Positions 50,432 through 59,610 are shown, numbered from the stretch's first letter. The stretch is 64,000 nucleotides of DNA from Stutzerimonas stutzeri (GCF_024448955.1 NZ_JAMOIH010000003.1:1-64000); one strand, 5' to 3'. Notes: generated by a model not told the origin, from the sequence alone. Program-made: numbers and translations.

Positions 50432-51766
50432 CTACTGGCCGCGGGTGAGGTTCAACCCCTTGAGCAGATTCAGTGCCTGGCCGAGCTGGAAGTCTTCGTC
50501 CTGCGGGCGTGGTGAGTCGCTGACGACCTGGGTGCTGGTGGGGCGTTCCGGGCCGCCGTTACCGTTGCCCAGATGTCCGGCCAGATCCGCCTCGCGTACG
50601 CCTTCGACCGCCTGCTCGCGGGTGAACTTGGCGCGGGCCACTTGGATATCCGGCTCGATGCCCTGCGCCTGGATGGAGCGGCCGTTAGGGGTGTAGTAAA
50701 GCGCCGTGGTGAGCTTCAGCGCGCGGTCGTTGTTCAGCGGCAGGACGGTCTGCACCGATCCTTTGCCAAAGCTATCGGTACCCATTACGACGCCACGCTT
50801 CTGGTCCTGCAGGGCGCCGGCGACGATTTCCGAGGCCGAGGCGCTGCCGCCGTTGATCAGCACCACCAGCGAAACACCTTCGCTGGCATCGGCCGGGTCG
50901 GCGTTGAAACGCAGCTCGGAATTGGCGATGCGGCCTTTGGTGTAGACGATCAGGCCATCGGTGAGGAAGTGATCGGATACTTCCACCGCGGCCTGCAGCA
51001 CGCCGCCCGGGTTGTTGCGCAGGTCGAGCACCAAGCCGTTGAGCTTCTTGCCGTTTTCCTTGCGCAGGCGCGCCAGAGCCTTGCCGACTTCCTCGCCGGT
51101 ATTGATCTGGAACTGGGTGACGCGCAGATAACCGTAGCCGGGCTCGAGCATTTGGCTTTTCACGCTGGTGACCTTGATCACTGCGCGGGTGAGTTTGACA
51201 GTGAAGGGTTGCCCGCCCTCGCGCACCAGCGACAGCGAAATATCGCTGCCCGGCTTGCCGCGCATCATGCCAACGGCGTCCATCATCGACATGCCCTTGG
51301 TTGGCTTGTTATCGATCTTTACGATCAGATCGCCCGCCTCGATGCCGGCCTTGGATGCGGGGGTGTCATCGATTGGCGATACCACCTTGATGAAACCGTC
51401 CTCCATGCCGACCTCGATCCCGAGACCACCGAACTCGCCGCTGGTGCTTTCCTGCAGCTCGGCGAAGGCTTCGGGTTCCAGATAGGCAGAATGCGGATCG
51501 AGGTTGCTGAGCATGCCTTTGATGGCGTTTTCCAGCAGGGTCTTGTCGTCGACAGGCTCGACATAGGCGGCCTTGATCCGGTCCAGCACCTCGGCGAAGG
51601 TTCGCAACTCGTCCAGCGGCAGCGGCGCCTTGCTGGTCGAGCTTCCCAGCGATATGGGTTCCGCCAGCTCTGCGGGCGGTTGCTGGGCCCAGGCGCCTCC
51701 GTAAGTCGCCAGCAGGAGGGCCAGGGACAGGGCGGATGGTTGGGCGAAACGGCGCAGGTGCAGCAT
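50432..51766 (-). CDS. ctpA: C-terminal processing protease (S41)
   Basis: A 444-residue periplasmic protease with a signal peptide. A PDZ domain (about residues 95-180, with GGLGIEVGMEDGFIKVVSPI) is followed by the S41 catalytic domain. The Ser/Lys dyad is in INGGSASASEIVAGAL (about 310) and DSFGKGSVQTVL (about 336). CtpA-type proteases trim envelope proteins such as peptidoglycan hydrolases, which fits the EnvC neighbour. Confidence 0.93.
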   Translation of the reverse strand: MLHLRRFAQPSALSLALLLATYGGAWAQQPPAELAEPISLGSSTSKAPLPLDELRTFAEVLDRIKAAYVEPVDDKTLLENAIKGMLSNLDPHSAYLEPEAFAELQESTSGEFGGLGIEVGMEDGFIKVVSPIDDTPASKAGIEAGDLIVKIDNKPTKGMSMMDAVGMMRGKPGSDISLSLVREGGQPFTVKLTRAVIKVTSVKSQMLEPGYGYLRVTQFQINTGEEVGKALARLRKENGKKLNGLVLDLRNNPGGVLQAAVEVSDHFLTDGLIVYTKGRIANSELRFNADPADASEGVSLVVLINGGSASASEIVAGALQDQKRGVVMGTDSFGKGSVQTVLPLNNDRALKLTTALYYTPNGRSIQAQGIEPDIQVARAKFTREQAVEGVREADLAGHLGNGNGGPERPTSTQVVSDSPRPQDEDFQLGQALNLLKGLNLTRGQ

Positions 51767-51799
51767 GTCTGACTCCAGTGTGAGGGCGCGCTAGCCGGC

Positions 51800-53059
51800 T
51801 TATCCTTGCGCGCGGCACCATTGTGCCGGATCGCTTGGGCGACCCTGTTGACGAATGGCGAAATACAGTGCGGCAGATTCCTGCCCGCCACTGGTACCTA
51901 CGGTGGCGATCGGATCGCCGGCCTTGACGATTTCTCCGGCGTCGCGCAACAGGCTCTGATTATGGCCGTACAGGGTCAGATAGCCATTGCCGTGGTCCAG
52001 AATCACCAGCAGGCCCGCGCCGCGCAGCCAATCGGCAAATACCACTCGGCCGCCATGCACGGCGCGCACTTGGCTGCCCAGACCTGCGCCGATCAGCACG
52101 CCGTCCCACTTGGTTCGAGCGTCGCCGCCGCGTGGAGTGCCGTAGCGAGCGACCAATCTTCCGTCCACCGGCCAAGGCAACTTGCCCTTGGCGCTGGCGA
52201 AGGGCCCGCCAAAATTGCCGCCGGCACTCGAAACGGTGGGGCCGGTTGCTGCCGGAGCAGCGCTACCGGCCTGCTGACGTCGTGATTGTTCCTCGCGAGC
52301 CAGTGCAAGGGCACGCTGACGTGCCTGCTCGGCTTCACGTGCCTGGCGCGCCAGGGTTTCCTCGATGGTCTTGAGTACACGCTCGAGCTGCGCCTGCTCC
52401 TGTTTACGGGCCTTGAGCTTTTGATCACGGCTGGAATAGTCGCGGTCGAGTTTGGCCAGCGCCAGCTGACGCTCCTTGCTCACTTCAGCGAGTTGGGCGC
52501 GTCGTTCCTTTAGTCCATCCTGCTGCTCGGCCAGGGTTGCCTGCTGCGCCTCGATGCCGGCTTCGACGTTGGCCAGCTGGCTGAGCGTTTCGTTGAAATT
52601 GGCGACCTGCTCGAAACGAGCTTTGCTGAGGTAGTCGTAATACGTCAGGGTGCGGCTGAATTTTTCCGGGTTCTGTTGGTTGAGCAGGAGCTTCAGGTAT
52701 TCCTGACGACCGCTCTGATACGCCGCGCGTGCCTGAATGCCAATCAGGCGCTGCTGCTCGATACGAGCGCCTTCAAGGGTGGTCTTCTCTTCGTTGAGCC
52801 GTTCCAGCTCCGCTTCGCTGCGGTCGATTTCCTGTTGCAGTGAATCGACCTGCTTTTCCAGCTGGCCCATCTCGCTTTCAGTTGTTTGCAGCTGCTTCTG
52901 GACAGTAGATTTCTCCTGCTCGATCTGCTTGAGCAGCTTTTGCAGTTCGGCTACGTCTTGGCGGGCCGCTTCGATCTGTTTGCGAGCGTCGGCGCGCTCG
53001 TCCGCCATGGCAGAGCCGAGCAGGCAAAAAAGCGCGAATGCGAGAAAAATACGAGGCAT
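51800..53059 (-). CDS. envC: EnvC-like murein hydrolase activator
   Basis: A 419-residue periplasmic protein with a signal peptide (MPRIFLAFALFCLLGSAMA). Long coiled coils cover about residues 20-245. A C-terminal LytM/M23 domain (about 295-419) has lost key metal ligands: GVLIGAG replaces the first His/Asp motif and LYFAIRQQG replaces the HxH motif, as in E. coli EnvC. It therefore probably activates amidases during division rather than cleaving peptidoglycan. Confidence 0.92.
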   Translation of the reverse strand: MPRIFLAFALFCLLGSAMADERADARKQIEAARQDVAELQKLLKQIEQEKSTVQKQLQTTESEMGQLEKQVDSLQQEIDRSEAELERLNEEKTTLEGARIEQQRLIGIQARAAYQSGRQEYLKLLLNQQNPEKFSRTLTYYDYLSKARFEQVANFNETLSQLANVEAGIEAQQATLAEQQDGLKERRAQLAEVSKERQLALAKLDRDYSSRDQKLKARKQEQAQLERVLKTIEETLARQAREAEQARQRALALAREEQSRRQQAGSAAPAATGPTVSSAGGNFGGPFASAKGKLPWPVDGRLVARYGTPRGGDARTKWDGVLIGAGLGSQVRAVHGGRVVFADWLRGAGLLVILDHGNGYLTLYGHNQSLLRDAGEIVKAGDPIATVGTSGGQESAALYFAIRQQGRPSDPAQWCRAQG

Positions 53060-53129
53060 GAGAGGGTGTAACCGAGCGATCGACGACCGCCGTAGTATGC
53101 CTAAAAAAACAGCCGGAAGCTTGAAGCCT

Positions 53130-53160
53130 AAGCTGGAAGCAAGAGCTTGGCTTCCAGCTT
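53130..53160. terminator. Stem-loop between gpmI and envC
   Basis: AAGCTGGAAGC pairs with GCTTCCAGCTT around a 9-base loop, just past the gpmI stop codon. An A7 run at 53103-53109 gives a T run on the minus strand further downstream. The GCTTCCA unit is the same as in the array at 56344-56383. Confidence 0.55.
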
Positions 53161-53168
53161 CCAGTCCT

Positions 53169-54707
53169 TCAGTCTTTCAGTTCGACGATCGAGCGCCCGG
53201 TCATCTCCGTCGGCACTGGCAGGCCCAGCAGCGTCAGCATGGTCGGGGCCACATCGGCGAGCACGCCGCCTTCGCGGATCGTCAGGTTCCGCTTGCCGTA
53301 ATAAATGAACGGCACCGGTTCGCAGGTATGGGCGGTGTGAGCCTGGCCGGTCATGGCGTCTTCCATCTGCTCGACGTTGCCGTGATCGGCGGTGATCAGC
53401 GCCTCGCCGCCCACCTTGTCCAGCGCTTCGACGATGCGTCCGATGCACTTGTCCAGACATTCGACGGCCTTCACCGCGGCATCGAACACGCCGGTATGGC
53501 CGACCATGTCGCCGTTGGCGTAGTTGACGATGATCACGTCGTGACGCTGGTTCTCGATGGCATCGACGATGCGATCGGTCACCTCAGGTGCGCTCATTTC
53601 CGGCTGCAGGTCATAGGTGGCGACCTGTGGCGAGGGAATGAGAATGCGCTCTTCGCCGGCAAAGGGCTCTTCGCGGCCGCCAGAGAAGAAGAACGTGACG
53701 TGCGCGTATTTCTCGGTCTCGGCGATGCGCAGCTGGGTCTTGCCGTTGTTCGCCAGGTATTCACCCAGCACATTGGTCAGCGCTTCCGGTGCGAAGGCAG
53801 CCGGCGCGGGAATGCTTGCGGCGTACTGGGTGAGCATGACGAAACCGGCTAGTTGCGGGGCTCGGGCACGCTGGAACTCGTTGAAGCCGGGCTCGACGAA
53901 GCAGCGGGTCAGTTCGCGCGCACGGTCGGCGCGGAAGTTCATGAACACCACGGCATCGCCATCTTCCACGCGAACCGGCTCGCCAATACCCGTGGCTTTG
54001 ACAAACTCGTCGCTTTCGCCGCGCTCGTAGGCGGCGATCAGGCCATCCACTGCGAAGTCAGAGCGATAAGCCGCGGCGCCATCGACGATCAGGTTGTAGG
54101 CCTGCTCGACGCGATCCCAGCGGTTGTCCCGATCCATGGCGAAATAGCGGCCGATCAGGCTGGCGATGCGGCCCCTGCCCAGGCGAGTGAAAGTGGCTTG
54201 CAACAGCTCGATCGAGTGCTGCGCGCTTTTTGGCGGGGTGTCGCGACCGTCGAGGAAGGCATGTAGGTAGATCTTCTCGGCGCCGCGCTTGGCCGCCAGC
54301 TCGGCCATGGCGACCAGATGATCCTGATGGCTATGGACGCCGCCGTCGGAGAGCAGGCCGAGGATATGCACCGCTTTGCCAGCTGCCACAGCCTTGTCCA
54401 CAGCGGCGCAGATGTTCGGGTTCTCGAAGAAATCGCCGTCGCGGATGGATTTGGTCACGCGTGTGAAGTCCTGGTACACCACGCGGCCCGCGCCCAGATT
54501 CATATGGCCGACCTCGGAATTTCCCATCTGGCCGTCCGGAAGACCGACGTCCATGCCGCTGCCGGAGATCAATCCGTGCGGCTGGGTCGCGCGCAAGCGG
54601 TCATAGACGGGCTTGTTGGCGGCATGAATAGCGTTGAATTCCGGGCTGTCGCTATGTCCGAAGCCATCGAGAATCATCAATACGAGAGGTTTGGGCGCGG
54701 CGGGCAT
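53169..54707 (-). CDS. gpmI: 2,3-bisphosphoglycerate-independent phosphoglycerate mutase
   Basis: A 512-residue Mn-dependent phosphoglycerate mutase of glycolysis. The catalytic Ser is in [16 protein letters not shown] (about residue 63). The phosphatase-domain metal motifs include [17 protein letters not shown] and [10 protein letters not shown] (about residues 400-455). The alkaline-phosphatase-superfamily opening LMILDGFGH is present. It is transcribed divergently from yibN-grxC-secB. Confidence 0.96.
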   Translation of the reverse strand: MPAAPKPLVLMILDGFGHSDSPEFNAIHAANKPVYDRLRATQPHGLISGSGMDVGLPDGQMGNSEVGHMNLGAGRVVYQDFTRVTKSIRDGDFFENPNICAAVDKAVAAGKAVHILGLLSDGGVHSHQDHLVAMAELAAKRGAEKIYLHAFLDGRDTPPKSAQHSIELLQATFTRLGRGRIASLIGRYFAMDRDNRWDRVEQAYNLIVDGAAAYRSDFAVDGLIAAYERGESDEFVKATGIGEPVRVEDGDAVVFMNFRADRARELTRCFVEPGFNEFQRARAPQLAGFVMLTQYAASIPAPAAFAPEALTNVLGEYLANNGKTQLRIAETEKYAHVTFFFSGGREEPFAGEERILIPSPQVATYDLQPEMSAPEVTDRIVDAIENQRHDVIIVNYANGDMVGHTGVFDAAVKAVECLDKCIGRIVEALDKVGGEALITADHGNVEQMEDAMTGQAHTAHTCEPVPFIYYGKRNLTIREGGVLADVAPTMLTLLGLPVPTEMTGRSIVELKD

Positions 54708-54813
54708 CTACTTGGCTCCTTGTACGAGGGCGCAAAAATGGTGGCCAGTCTACTGATTGGCCGGCTTATGGTCACGATTGGCAGGCCGTTAAAGGATCAC
54801 TGCGCTCGGCTAT

Positions 54814-54853
54814 GCAGCGTTGAGCGAGCTCTAAAAGCTCATTGCGACGCTGC
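54814..54853. repeat. Long imperfect hairpin in the gpmI-yibN gap
   Basis: GCAGCGT and ACGCTGC close a 40-base imperfect stem with an inner AGCT/AGCT stem. Another pairing, AGCGAGC with GCTCGCT at 54869-54875, is possible. No coding function is evident. The gap (54708-55034) otherwise holds only the downstream gene promoter. Confidence 0.35.
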
Positions 54854-54973
54854 GCGTTTTGACTCTTTGCTCGCTAAAGCCCGCCCTACGGGCCAGCCGG
54901 GAGCTGTCATTCAATGGTCGTTTCGCCCGGTCTAGCCACCGATTGCGACATTTTCCAGCGGTTTGCAGCAGGG

Positions 54974-55002
54974 TTCAGCCTGGGAGAGGGGCTGTGTATA
55001 CT
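54974..55002 (+). promoter_or_regulatory. Candidate promoter of yibN-grxC-secB
   Basis: TTCAGC (54974-54979) and TATACT (54997-55002) are spaced 17 bases apart, with the first gene ATG about 30 bases downstream. Confidence 0.5.
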
Positions 55003-55034
55003 GGCCCGCATTTTATCCTCCGGGTACCCTTTTG

Positions 55035-55448
55035 ATGGTCGCTAACCTGATTGAATTTGTCTCTAACCACTATGTTCTGGTCAGTATCTTTCTGGTGCTG
55101 CTGGTTCTCTTAGCCGTCACCGAAGCGCGTAAAGGCGGCAAAAGTCTGAGCAATCGCGAGCTGACCGCTCTGGTCAACCGCGACGAAGGCGTGGTGTTGG
55201 ACGTGCGCGCTAAGAAGGAGTTCGACGCCGGTCACATCGTCGATTCATTGAACATTCCCTACGAGAAGCTGGTCAGCCGAGTAGGCGAGCTGGAAAAGCA
55301 CAAGGCCAAGACGATCGTCGTCGTCGATGCCATGGGTCAGCACGCCGGAACGGCCTGCCGCGAGCTGCAGAAGGCAGGCTTCACTGCCGCCAAGCTGTCC
55401 GGAGGGATTTCCGGCTGGCGCGGCGAGAATCTGCCAGTGGTCAAGTAA
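55035..55448 (+). CDS. yibN: YibN-like membrane rhodanese-domain protein
   Basis: A 137-residue protein with one N-terminal transmembrane helix (about residues 9-29) and a rhodanese fold (about 40-135: VVLDVRAKKEFDAGHI, ISGWRGENLP). The active-site loop is VVVDAMGQHAG; the position normally held by catalytic Cys is Asp, so sulfurtransferase activity is unlikely. It is 2 bases from grxC and upstream of secB, a conserved arrangement. Confidence 0.9.
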   Translation: MVANLIEFVSNHYVLVSIFLVLLVLLAVTEARKGGKSLSNRELTALVNRDEGVVLDVRAKKEFDAGHIVDSLNIPYEKLVSRVGELEKHKAKTIVVVDAMGQHAGTACRELQKAGFTAAKLSGGISGWRGENLPVVK

Positions 55449-55450
55449 CT

Positions 55451-55705
55451 ATGCCTAAAGTCGTCATCTATACCACCGCCTGGTGCCCGTTCTGCATTCG
55501 AGCCAAGGGTCTGCTCGATCGCAAGGGTGTCAGTTACGAGGAAATTGCCGTCGACGGCAAACCCGCATTGCGCTCGGAAATGGCAAGCAAGGCCGGACGT
55601 ACCTCTGTACCGCAAATATGGATAGGCGATGCGCACGTCGGCGGCTGCGATGAGCTGCACGCACTGGAGCGGGCAGGGCGGCTGGATGCGATGCTGCAGG
55701 CATGA
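55451..55705 (+). CDS. grxC: Glutaredoxin 3
   Basis: An 84-residue dithiol glutaredoxin. The redox motif is CPFC (about residues 12-15), followed by the GSH-binding TSVPQIWIGDAHVGGCDEL. It reduces disulfides with glutathione. It starts 2 bases after yibN and is upstream of secB. Confidence 0.96.
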   Translation: MPKVVIYTTAWCPFCIRAKGLLDRKGVSYEEIAVDGKPALRSEMASKAGRTSVPQIWIGDAHVGGCDELHALERAGRLDAMLQA

Positions 55706-55789
55706 CTCCATTCCAGACCTGCCGGACGGCCGACAAGCACTAATGCTGGCAGGACGATCACCAACACATGGACAACAAGAAGGTTTCAC

Positions 55790-56284
55790 ATGACTGAACA
55801 AGCGAACAACGGCGCGGCTGCTGGTCAGGAAGAGCAGGGGGCGCAGTTTTCCCTGCAGCGGATCTATGTCCGTGACCTCTCCTTCGAGGCGCCCAAAAGC
55901 CCGGAAATCTTCCGTCAGGAGTGGAATCCGAGCGTTGCGCTGGATCTGAACACCAAGCAGAAATCGCTCGAAAACGACTTCCATGAAGTTGTGCTGACGC
56001 TGTCAGTGACCGTCAAGACTGGTGAGGAAGTGGCCTTCATCGCCGAGGTACAGCAGGCCGGCATCTTCCTGATCAAGGGCCTCGAAGCCCAAGCGATGAG
56101 CCATACCCTCGGCGCGTTCTGCCCGAACATCCTGTTCCCTTATGCCCGTGAAGCGCTGGACAGCCTGGTTACGCGTGGCTCGTTCCCGGCTCTGATGTTG
56201 GCACCGGTGAACTTCGACGCGCTCTACGCTCAGGAAATGGCTCGCATGCAACAGGGCGGCGACGCTCCGGTTACCGCTCATTAA
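55790..56284 (+). CDS. secB: Protein-export chaperone SecB
   Basis: A 164-residue tetrameric cytoplasmic chaperone that keeps precursors unfolded for SecA. Conserved segments are [20 protein letters not shown] (about residues 22-41), LTLSVTV and [24 protein letters not shown]. The C-terminus ends with a Met/Gln-rich tail. It is last of yibN-grxC-secB. Confidence 0.96.
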   Translation: MTEQANNGAAAGQEEQGAQFSLQRIYVRDLSFEAPKSPEIFRQEWNPSVALDLNTKQKSLENDFHEVVLTLSVTVKTGEEVAFIAEVQQAGIFLIKGLEAQAMSHTLGAFCPNILFPYAREALDSLVTRGSFPALMLAPVNFDALYAQEMARMQQGGDAPVTAH

Positions 56285-56343
56285 ATAGCGGCAGGTTGCG
56301 AGAAGCTGGAAGCGAAGCTTGATGGCCGTCCGGCCCAGCACAC

Positions 56344-56383
56344 GCTTCCAGCTTCCAGCTTCCAGCTTCCAGCTTCCAGCTTC
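56344..56383. repeat. GCTTCCA heptamer tandem array
   Basis: Five perfect copies of GCTTCCA followed by GCTTC, tandem in the gap between convergent secB and the quinone oxidoreductase gene. Its complement occurs nearby at 56303-56320 (AAGCTGGAAGCGAAGCTT), so the region can fold into a long hairpin. Confidence 0.75.
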
Positions 56384-56385
56384 GC

Positions 56386-57363
56386 TTAGCGCACCTTCAC
56401 GACCAGTTTGCCCACAGCTCGGCGCTGGGCCAGCGTATTAATCGCTTCGGCAGTCTGTTCGAGCGCAAAAGTCTGCGAGACCAGGGGTTTGAGCTTGCCT
56501 TCGGCGTGCCAGGCAAACAGCTGACGGAAATTGGCGGCGTTGTCATGCGGCTGGCGCTGCGCAAAGCTGCCCCAGAAGACTCCGATCAGCGAAGCGCCCT
56601 TGAGCAGCGGCAAGTTCGCAGGTAACGACGGAATATCCCCAGCAGCGAAGCCAACCACCAACATGCGACCATTCCAGCCGATGCTGCGGAAAGCCTCTTC
56701 GAACAGCTTGCCGCCTACCGGATCGTAGATAACGTCCACACCTTGACCGCCGGTGAGCTCTTTCAGACGATCCTTGAGGCTGGTCTCGGTGTAATTGATC
56801 AGCTCGTCAGCGCCTGCATTCTTTGCGATCTCGAGTTTCTCGGCAGTGGAAGCGGCGGCGATAACCTTCGCGCCCATGGCCTTGCCTATCTCCACAGCCG
56901 CCAATCCGACGCCGCCCGATGCGCCCAGTACCAGAAGCGTCTCGCCGGGTTGCAGGTTGGCCCGCTGAGTCAACGCATGCATCGAGGTGCCGTAGGTCAT
57001 GCTGAACGCTGCCGCCGTCTCGAAATCCATCGCTGGAGGAATCGGCAATACGTTGTTGCCAGGCACAGCAACCTGCTCGGCGAAACTGCCCCAGCCCGTC
57101 AGGCCCATGACGCGGTCACCGACTTTCAGGTGGGTGACCTTCTCGCCGACGGCGGCGACAACACCTGCGGCCTCGCCACCTGGGGAGAACGGAAACGGCG
57201 GCTTGAACTGATATTTGCCTTCGATCATCAGCGTGTCCGGAAAGTTGACGCCGGCGGCATGCACGTCGAGCAGCACCTCGCCCTTCTTGATCTGCGGGCT
57301 AGCGGCTTCTTCGATGACGAGGTTTTCGGCCGGGCCGAATTCTTTGCACAGGACAGCTTTCAT
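56386..57363 (-). CDS. Zinc-free NADPH:quinone oxidoreductase family protein
   Basis: A 325-residue medium-chain dehydrogenase/reductase. The NADPH motif GASGGVGLAA (about residues 148-157) and HAAGVNFPDTLMIEGKY (about 35-51) are typical of Qor-like proteins. The zinc-binding cysteines of alcohol dehydrogenases are absent. It reduces quinones or enones; substrate not determined. Convergent with secB. Confidence 0.9.
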   Translation of the reverse strand: MKAVLCKEFGPAENLVIEEAASPQIKKGEVLLDVHAAGVNFPDTLMIEGKYQFKPPFPFSPGGEAAGVVAAVGEKVTHLKVGDRVMGLTGWGSFAEQVAVPGNNVLPIPPAMDFETAAAFSMTYGTSMHALTQRANLQPGETLLVLGASGGVGLAAVEIGKAMGAKVIAAASTAEKLEIAKNAGADELINYTETSLKDRLKELTGGQGVDVIYDPVGGKLFEEAFRSIGWNGRMLVVGFAAGDIPSLPANLPLLKGASLIGVFWGSFAQRQPHDNAANFRQLFAWHAEGKLKPLVSQTFALEQTAEAINTLAQRRAVGKLVVKVR

Positions 57364-57538
57364 CGGGTTTCCTTTTATCGTTTGGGATGAGCGTGGCCGT
57401 TTCTGGATAGGAGCAGTCTAGAAGTCTGCACGTGCCGTGCAATGAGCATGGTCCGCCCTGATGGCAATACATAAGGCCAGGCTTGGGTCTGTGCCGGGCA
57501 ATGGTTATGCTGACGGCGTATCCCTTGGAGTTGTCCTC

Positions 57539-57949
57539 GTGACGCGCATTCTTTCTATATTTCTCACTCTTTGCATGGCGCTGCCGGCGCTTGCAGAAAC
57601 ATCCGAAGCCGACGCCGATTCAGCAGCGGTGAAAACCATTTACTACGCACTGGTGCCCGCACTGGTGGGCAACTACGGTTCCGATGGCCGGTTGAAGTAT
57701 TACAAGGCTGATATTGCCTTGCGCGTCAGTGGCGCCGAGGCGGAAGCCAAGGTCAAGCATCACGAGCCGCTGATCCGCAACCAGTTGGTGACGCTGTTTT
57801 CACAGCAGACCGATGCCAGCCTTTCGACGGTCGAGTCCAAGGAGGCCCTACGGCAGGAAGCGCTCAAGCAGGTGCAGGCGGTCCTCACGCAGGAAGAGGG
57901 CAAGCCGCTAGTGGACGACCTGCTGTTCAATAACCTGATCGTCCAATAG
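57539..57949 (+). CDS. FliL-family secreted protein
   Basis: A 136-residue protein with a GTG start (TTGGAG 8 bases upstream) and a signal peptide (MTRILSIFLTLCMALPALA). A FliL-like domain follows, marked by YYALVPALVGNYGSDGRLKY and LKQVQAVLTQEEGKPLVDDLLFNNLIVQ. FliL proper stabilises the flagellar stator; this stand-alone copy has a cleavable signal rather than a membrane anchor and is not near flagellar genes. Function unknown. Confidence 0.8.
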   Translation: MTRILSIFLTLCMALPALAETSEADADSAAVKTIYYALVPALVGNYGSDGRLKYYKADIALRVSGAEAEAKVKHHEPLIRNQLVTLFSQQTDASLSTVESKEALRQEALKQVQAVLTQEEGKPLVDDLLFNNLIVQ

Positions 57950-57974
57950 CGCGGAGCAAGGAGCGCCGTCTGGC

Positions 57975-58424
57975 TCAGCGCATCGCCAGGATGGCGTGCC
58001 ACTCGCTCTCGCTGACGGGCATCACCGAGAGCCGACTACCCTTCTGCACCAGCGGCATTTGCGCAAGCGCCAGTACAGTCTTCAGTCGAGGCAGTGTAAG
58101 CGTGGCTGCGAAACATTCGACGAAGCCGACATCGACTGCGCTCCAGGGGTTCTTCGCCTCATTGGCTTTGGCGTCGAAGTAAGGGCTTTGCGCGTCGAGC
58201 GCGGTCGGGTCTGGGTAGGCCGCGCGCGTGATGCTGCCGATACCAGCGATGCCTGGCGTTGCGCAGCTCGAGTGATAGAAGAAGAAGCAGTCACCTTCGA
58301 CCATCTGACGCAGAAAGTTCCGGGCCTGGTAATTGCGGACACCATCCCAGCGCCCCGTACCTAGTTGCTGCAGATCTTGAATTGAAAACTCATCGGGTTC
58401 GGACTTCATCAGCCAGTACGGCAT
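57975..58424 (-). CDS. EVE-domain protein
   Basis: A 149-residue single EVE domain of the PUA-like fold, with the opening YWLMKSEPDEFSIQDL, WDGVRNYQARNFLR and VGFVECFAATLTLPRLK. Homologues bind modified bases in RNA or DNA; the ligand in bacteria is poorly known. It is convergent with the FliL-like gene. Confidence 0.9.
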   Translation of the reverse strand: MPYWLMKSEPDEFSIQDLQQLGTGRWDGVRNYQARNFLRQMVEGDCFFFYHSSCATPGIAGIGSITRAAYPDPTALDAQSPYFDAKANEAKNPWSAVDVGFVECFAATLTLPRLKTVLALAQMPLVQKGSRLSVMPVSESEWHAILAMR

Positions 58425-58618
58425 GGTCTTTGCTCACGTCAATTTCGTTCGGAAGGGTTCTTGACGCCATTCCCCGACAACCGGTCGCAGGGCTGTTTGC
58501 GCTGCGCCGGGGCTTGACGGAGAATGCCGCGCTTGAGATGGGCATTGTCGAGTCTGGAAAACGAAAACGATACTGACTCGACGGCAACTGTTCGCCTGGC
58601 AGGGGGAGGCGAAATACT

Positions 58619-58768
58619 ATGAAACGCAAACCAGATATTCTTTGGGTCCTGGTGCTGATTTTCGGTCTCGGCGTCGTAACTACGGGCTATACCCAGGGAT
58701 TATGGGAACGACCGGATGATAGTTCTTCGATGGTGCCGATCAGTCACTCGCAGCAGCTCCAGCGCTGA
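58619..58768 (+). CDS. Small membrane protein, 49 residues
   Basis: ATG preceded by GGGGGAGG encodes MKRKPDILWVLVLIFGLGVV, followed by a short polar tail rich in Ser and Gln (ends HSQQLQR). One transmembrane helix occupies about residues 8-24 with the N-terminal basic residues on the cytoplasmic side. I do not recognise a family. The ribosome site and clean stop support expression. Confidence 0.7.
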   Translation: MKRKPDILWVLVLIFGLGVVTTGYTQGLWERPDDSSSMVPISHSQQLQR

Positions 58769-58820
58769 TTCGGTGAGCCGCATGGACGCGGCCGTTACCT
58801 CAGTTTGAATGCCTTCCGTT

Positions 58821-59423
58821 TCACTTCGCGTACCAGCCCTGGTCTGTCACCGTCGCTTGCAGCGGCACATCCCAGCTAGCAAGGGGAAGTCGATCGACTT
58901 TCTGGCATTCATGGGCGAGACCCAATAGCGTCGGTTTGTGACCATTTTTGCGCCTGCTGCGATATGCCAGGCTGCGATCGTAAAAACCGCCCCCCATCCC
59001 CAGGCGACCGCCGTGCTCGTCGAACCCCACCAATGGCATCAGAACCAGATCGAGCGTCCAGATCAGCCGCTGCCGTGCGGGCCGAAAAGCCGGCTCGGCG
59101 ATACCGAAACGGTTCGGCTTCAGATGCTCGTTCGGCATGATGCGTTGAAAGGCCATGCGGGTGCGGGGCCAGGCGTTCAATACAGGCAAATAAGTCGCTT
59201 TGCCGCGGCGTTGCGCTTCCAGCAAAAGTGCACGCGGGTCGATTTCGCCGTCGTTGGGCAGATAAAGCGCGACGTGGCGGGCGCGACGAAACAGCGGATG
59301 CTGGGCCAGTTGCCTATAGAGATTTTTGGCAGCTTGGCGTTGTTGAATGGGGGAGAGCTGACGGCGTGCTTGCCGCAGTTGGCGTCGCAGCGTCGGACGC
59401 GAAAGGCCGGTGGCTACGATCAT
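58821..59423 (-). CDS. fthC: 5-formyltetrahydrofolate cyclo-ligase
   Basis: A 200-residue enzyme that converts 5-formyl-THF plus ATP to 5,10-methenyl-THF. VALYLPNDGEIDPRALL (about residues 51-67) and the signature GRLGMGGGFYDRSLAY (about 140-155) are visible. It follows 6S RNA on the same strand with a 7-base gap, the usual ygfA position, where co-transcription with 6S is known. Confidence 0.94.
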   Translation of the reverse strand: MIVATGLSRPTLRRQLRQARRQLSPIQQRQAAKNLYRQLAQHPLFRRARHVALYLPNDGEIDPRALLLEAQRRGKATYLPVLNAWPRTRMAFQRIMPNEHLKPNRFGIAEPAFRPARQRLIWTLDLVLMPLVGFDEHGGRLGMGGGFYDRSLAYRSRRKNGHKPTLLGLAHECQKVDRLPLASWDVPLQATVTDQGWYAK

Positions 59424-59429
59424 GAAATA

Positions 59430-59610
59430 AGGCTCCCCAGCATGCCGCTGCCCGCGTAGGCCCTTGAACCCGAGAGTTCAAGGTGGCGACTACAGAGTAC
59501 CTTAAGGCTTTCCGTCAGGCGGACATGCACACCGGCACTACGTGTAGCCTCCATGGTGTTGCTTATCGGGAGAGGGTCATCGCCGACTGGCGAACATGCC
59601 AGGGAGTTGC
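59430..59610 (-). ncRNA. ssrS: 6S RNA (SsrS)
   Basis: The location between zapA and fthC is the standard one for 6S RNA in gammaproteobacteria. On the minus strand a TATAAT (59620-59615) precedes the 5' end GGCAACTCCCTGGCATG, which pairs with the 3' end CATGCTGGGGAGCC to close the molecule, with a long internal bulge region. 6S binds sigma-70 RNA polymerase and represses transcription in stationary phase. Ends are approximate. Confidence 0.85.
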
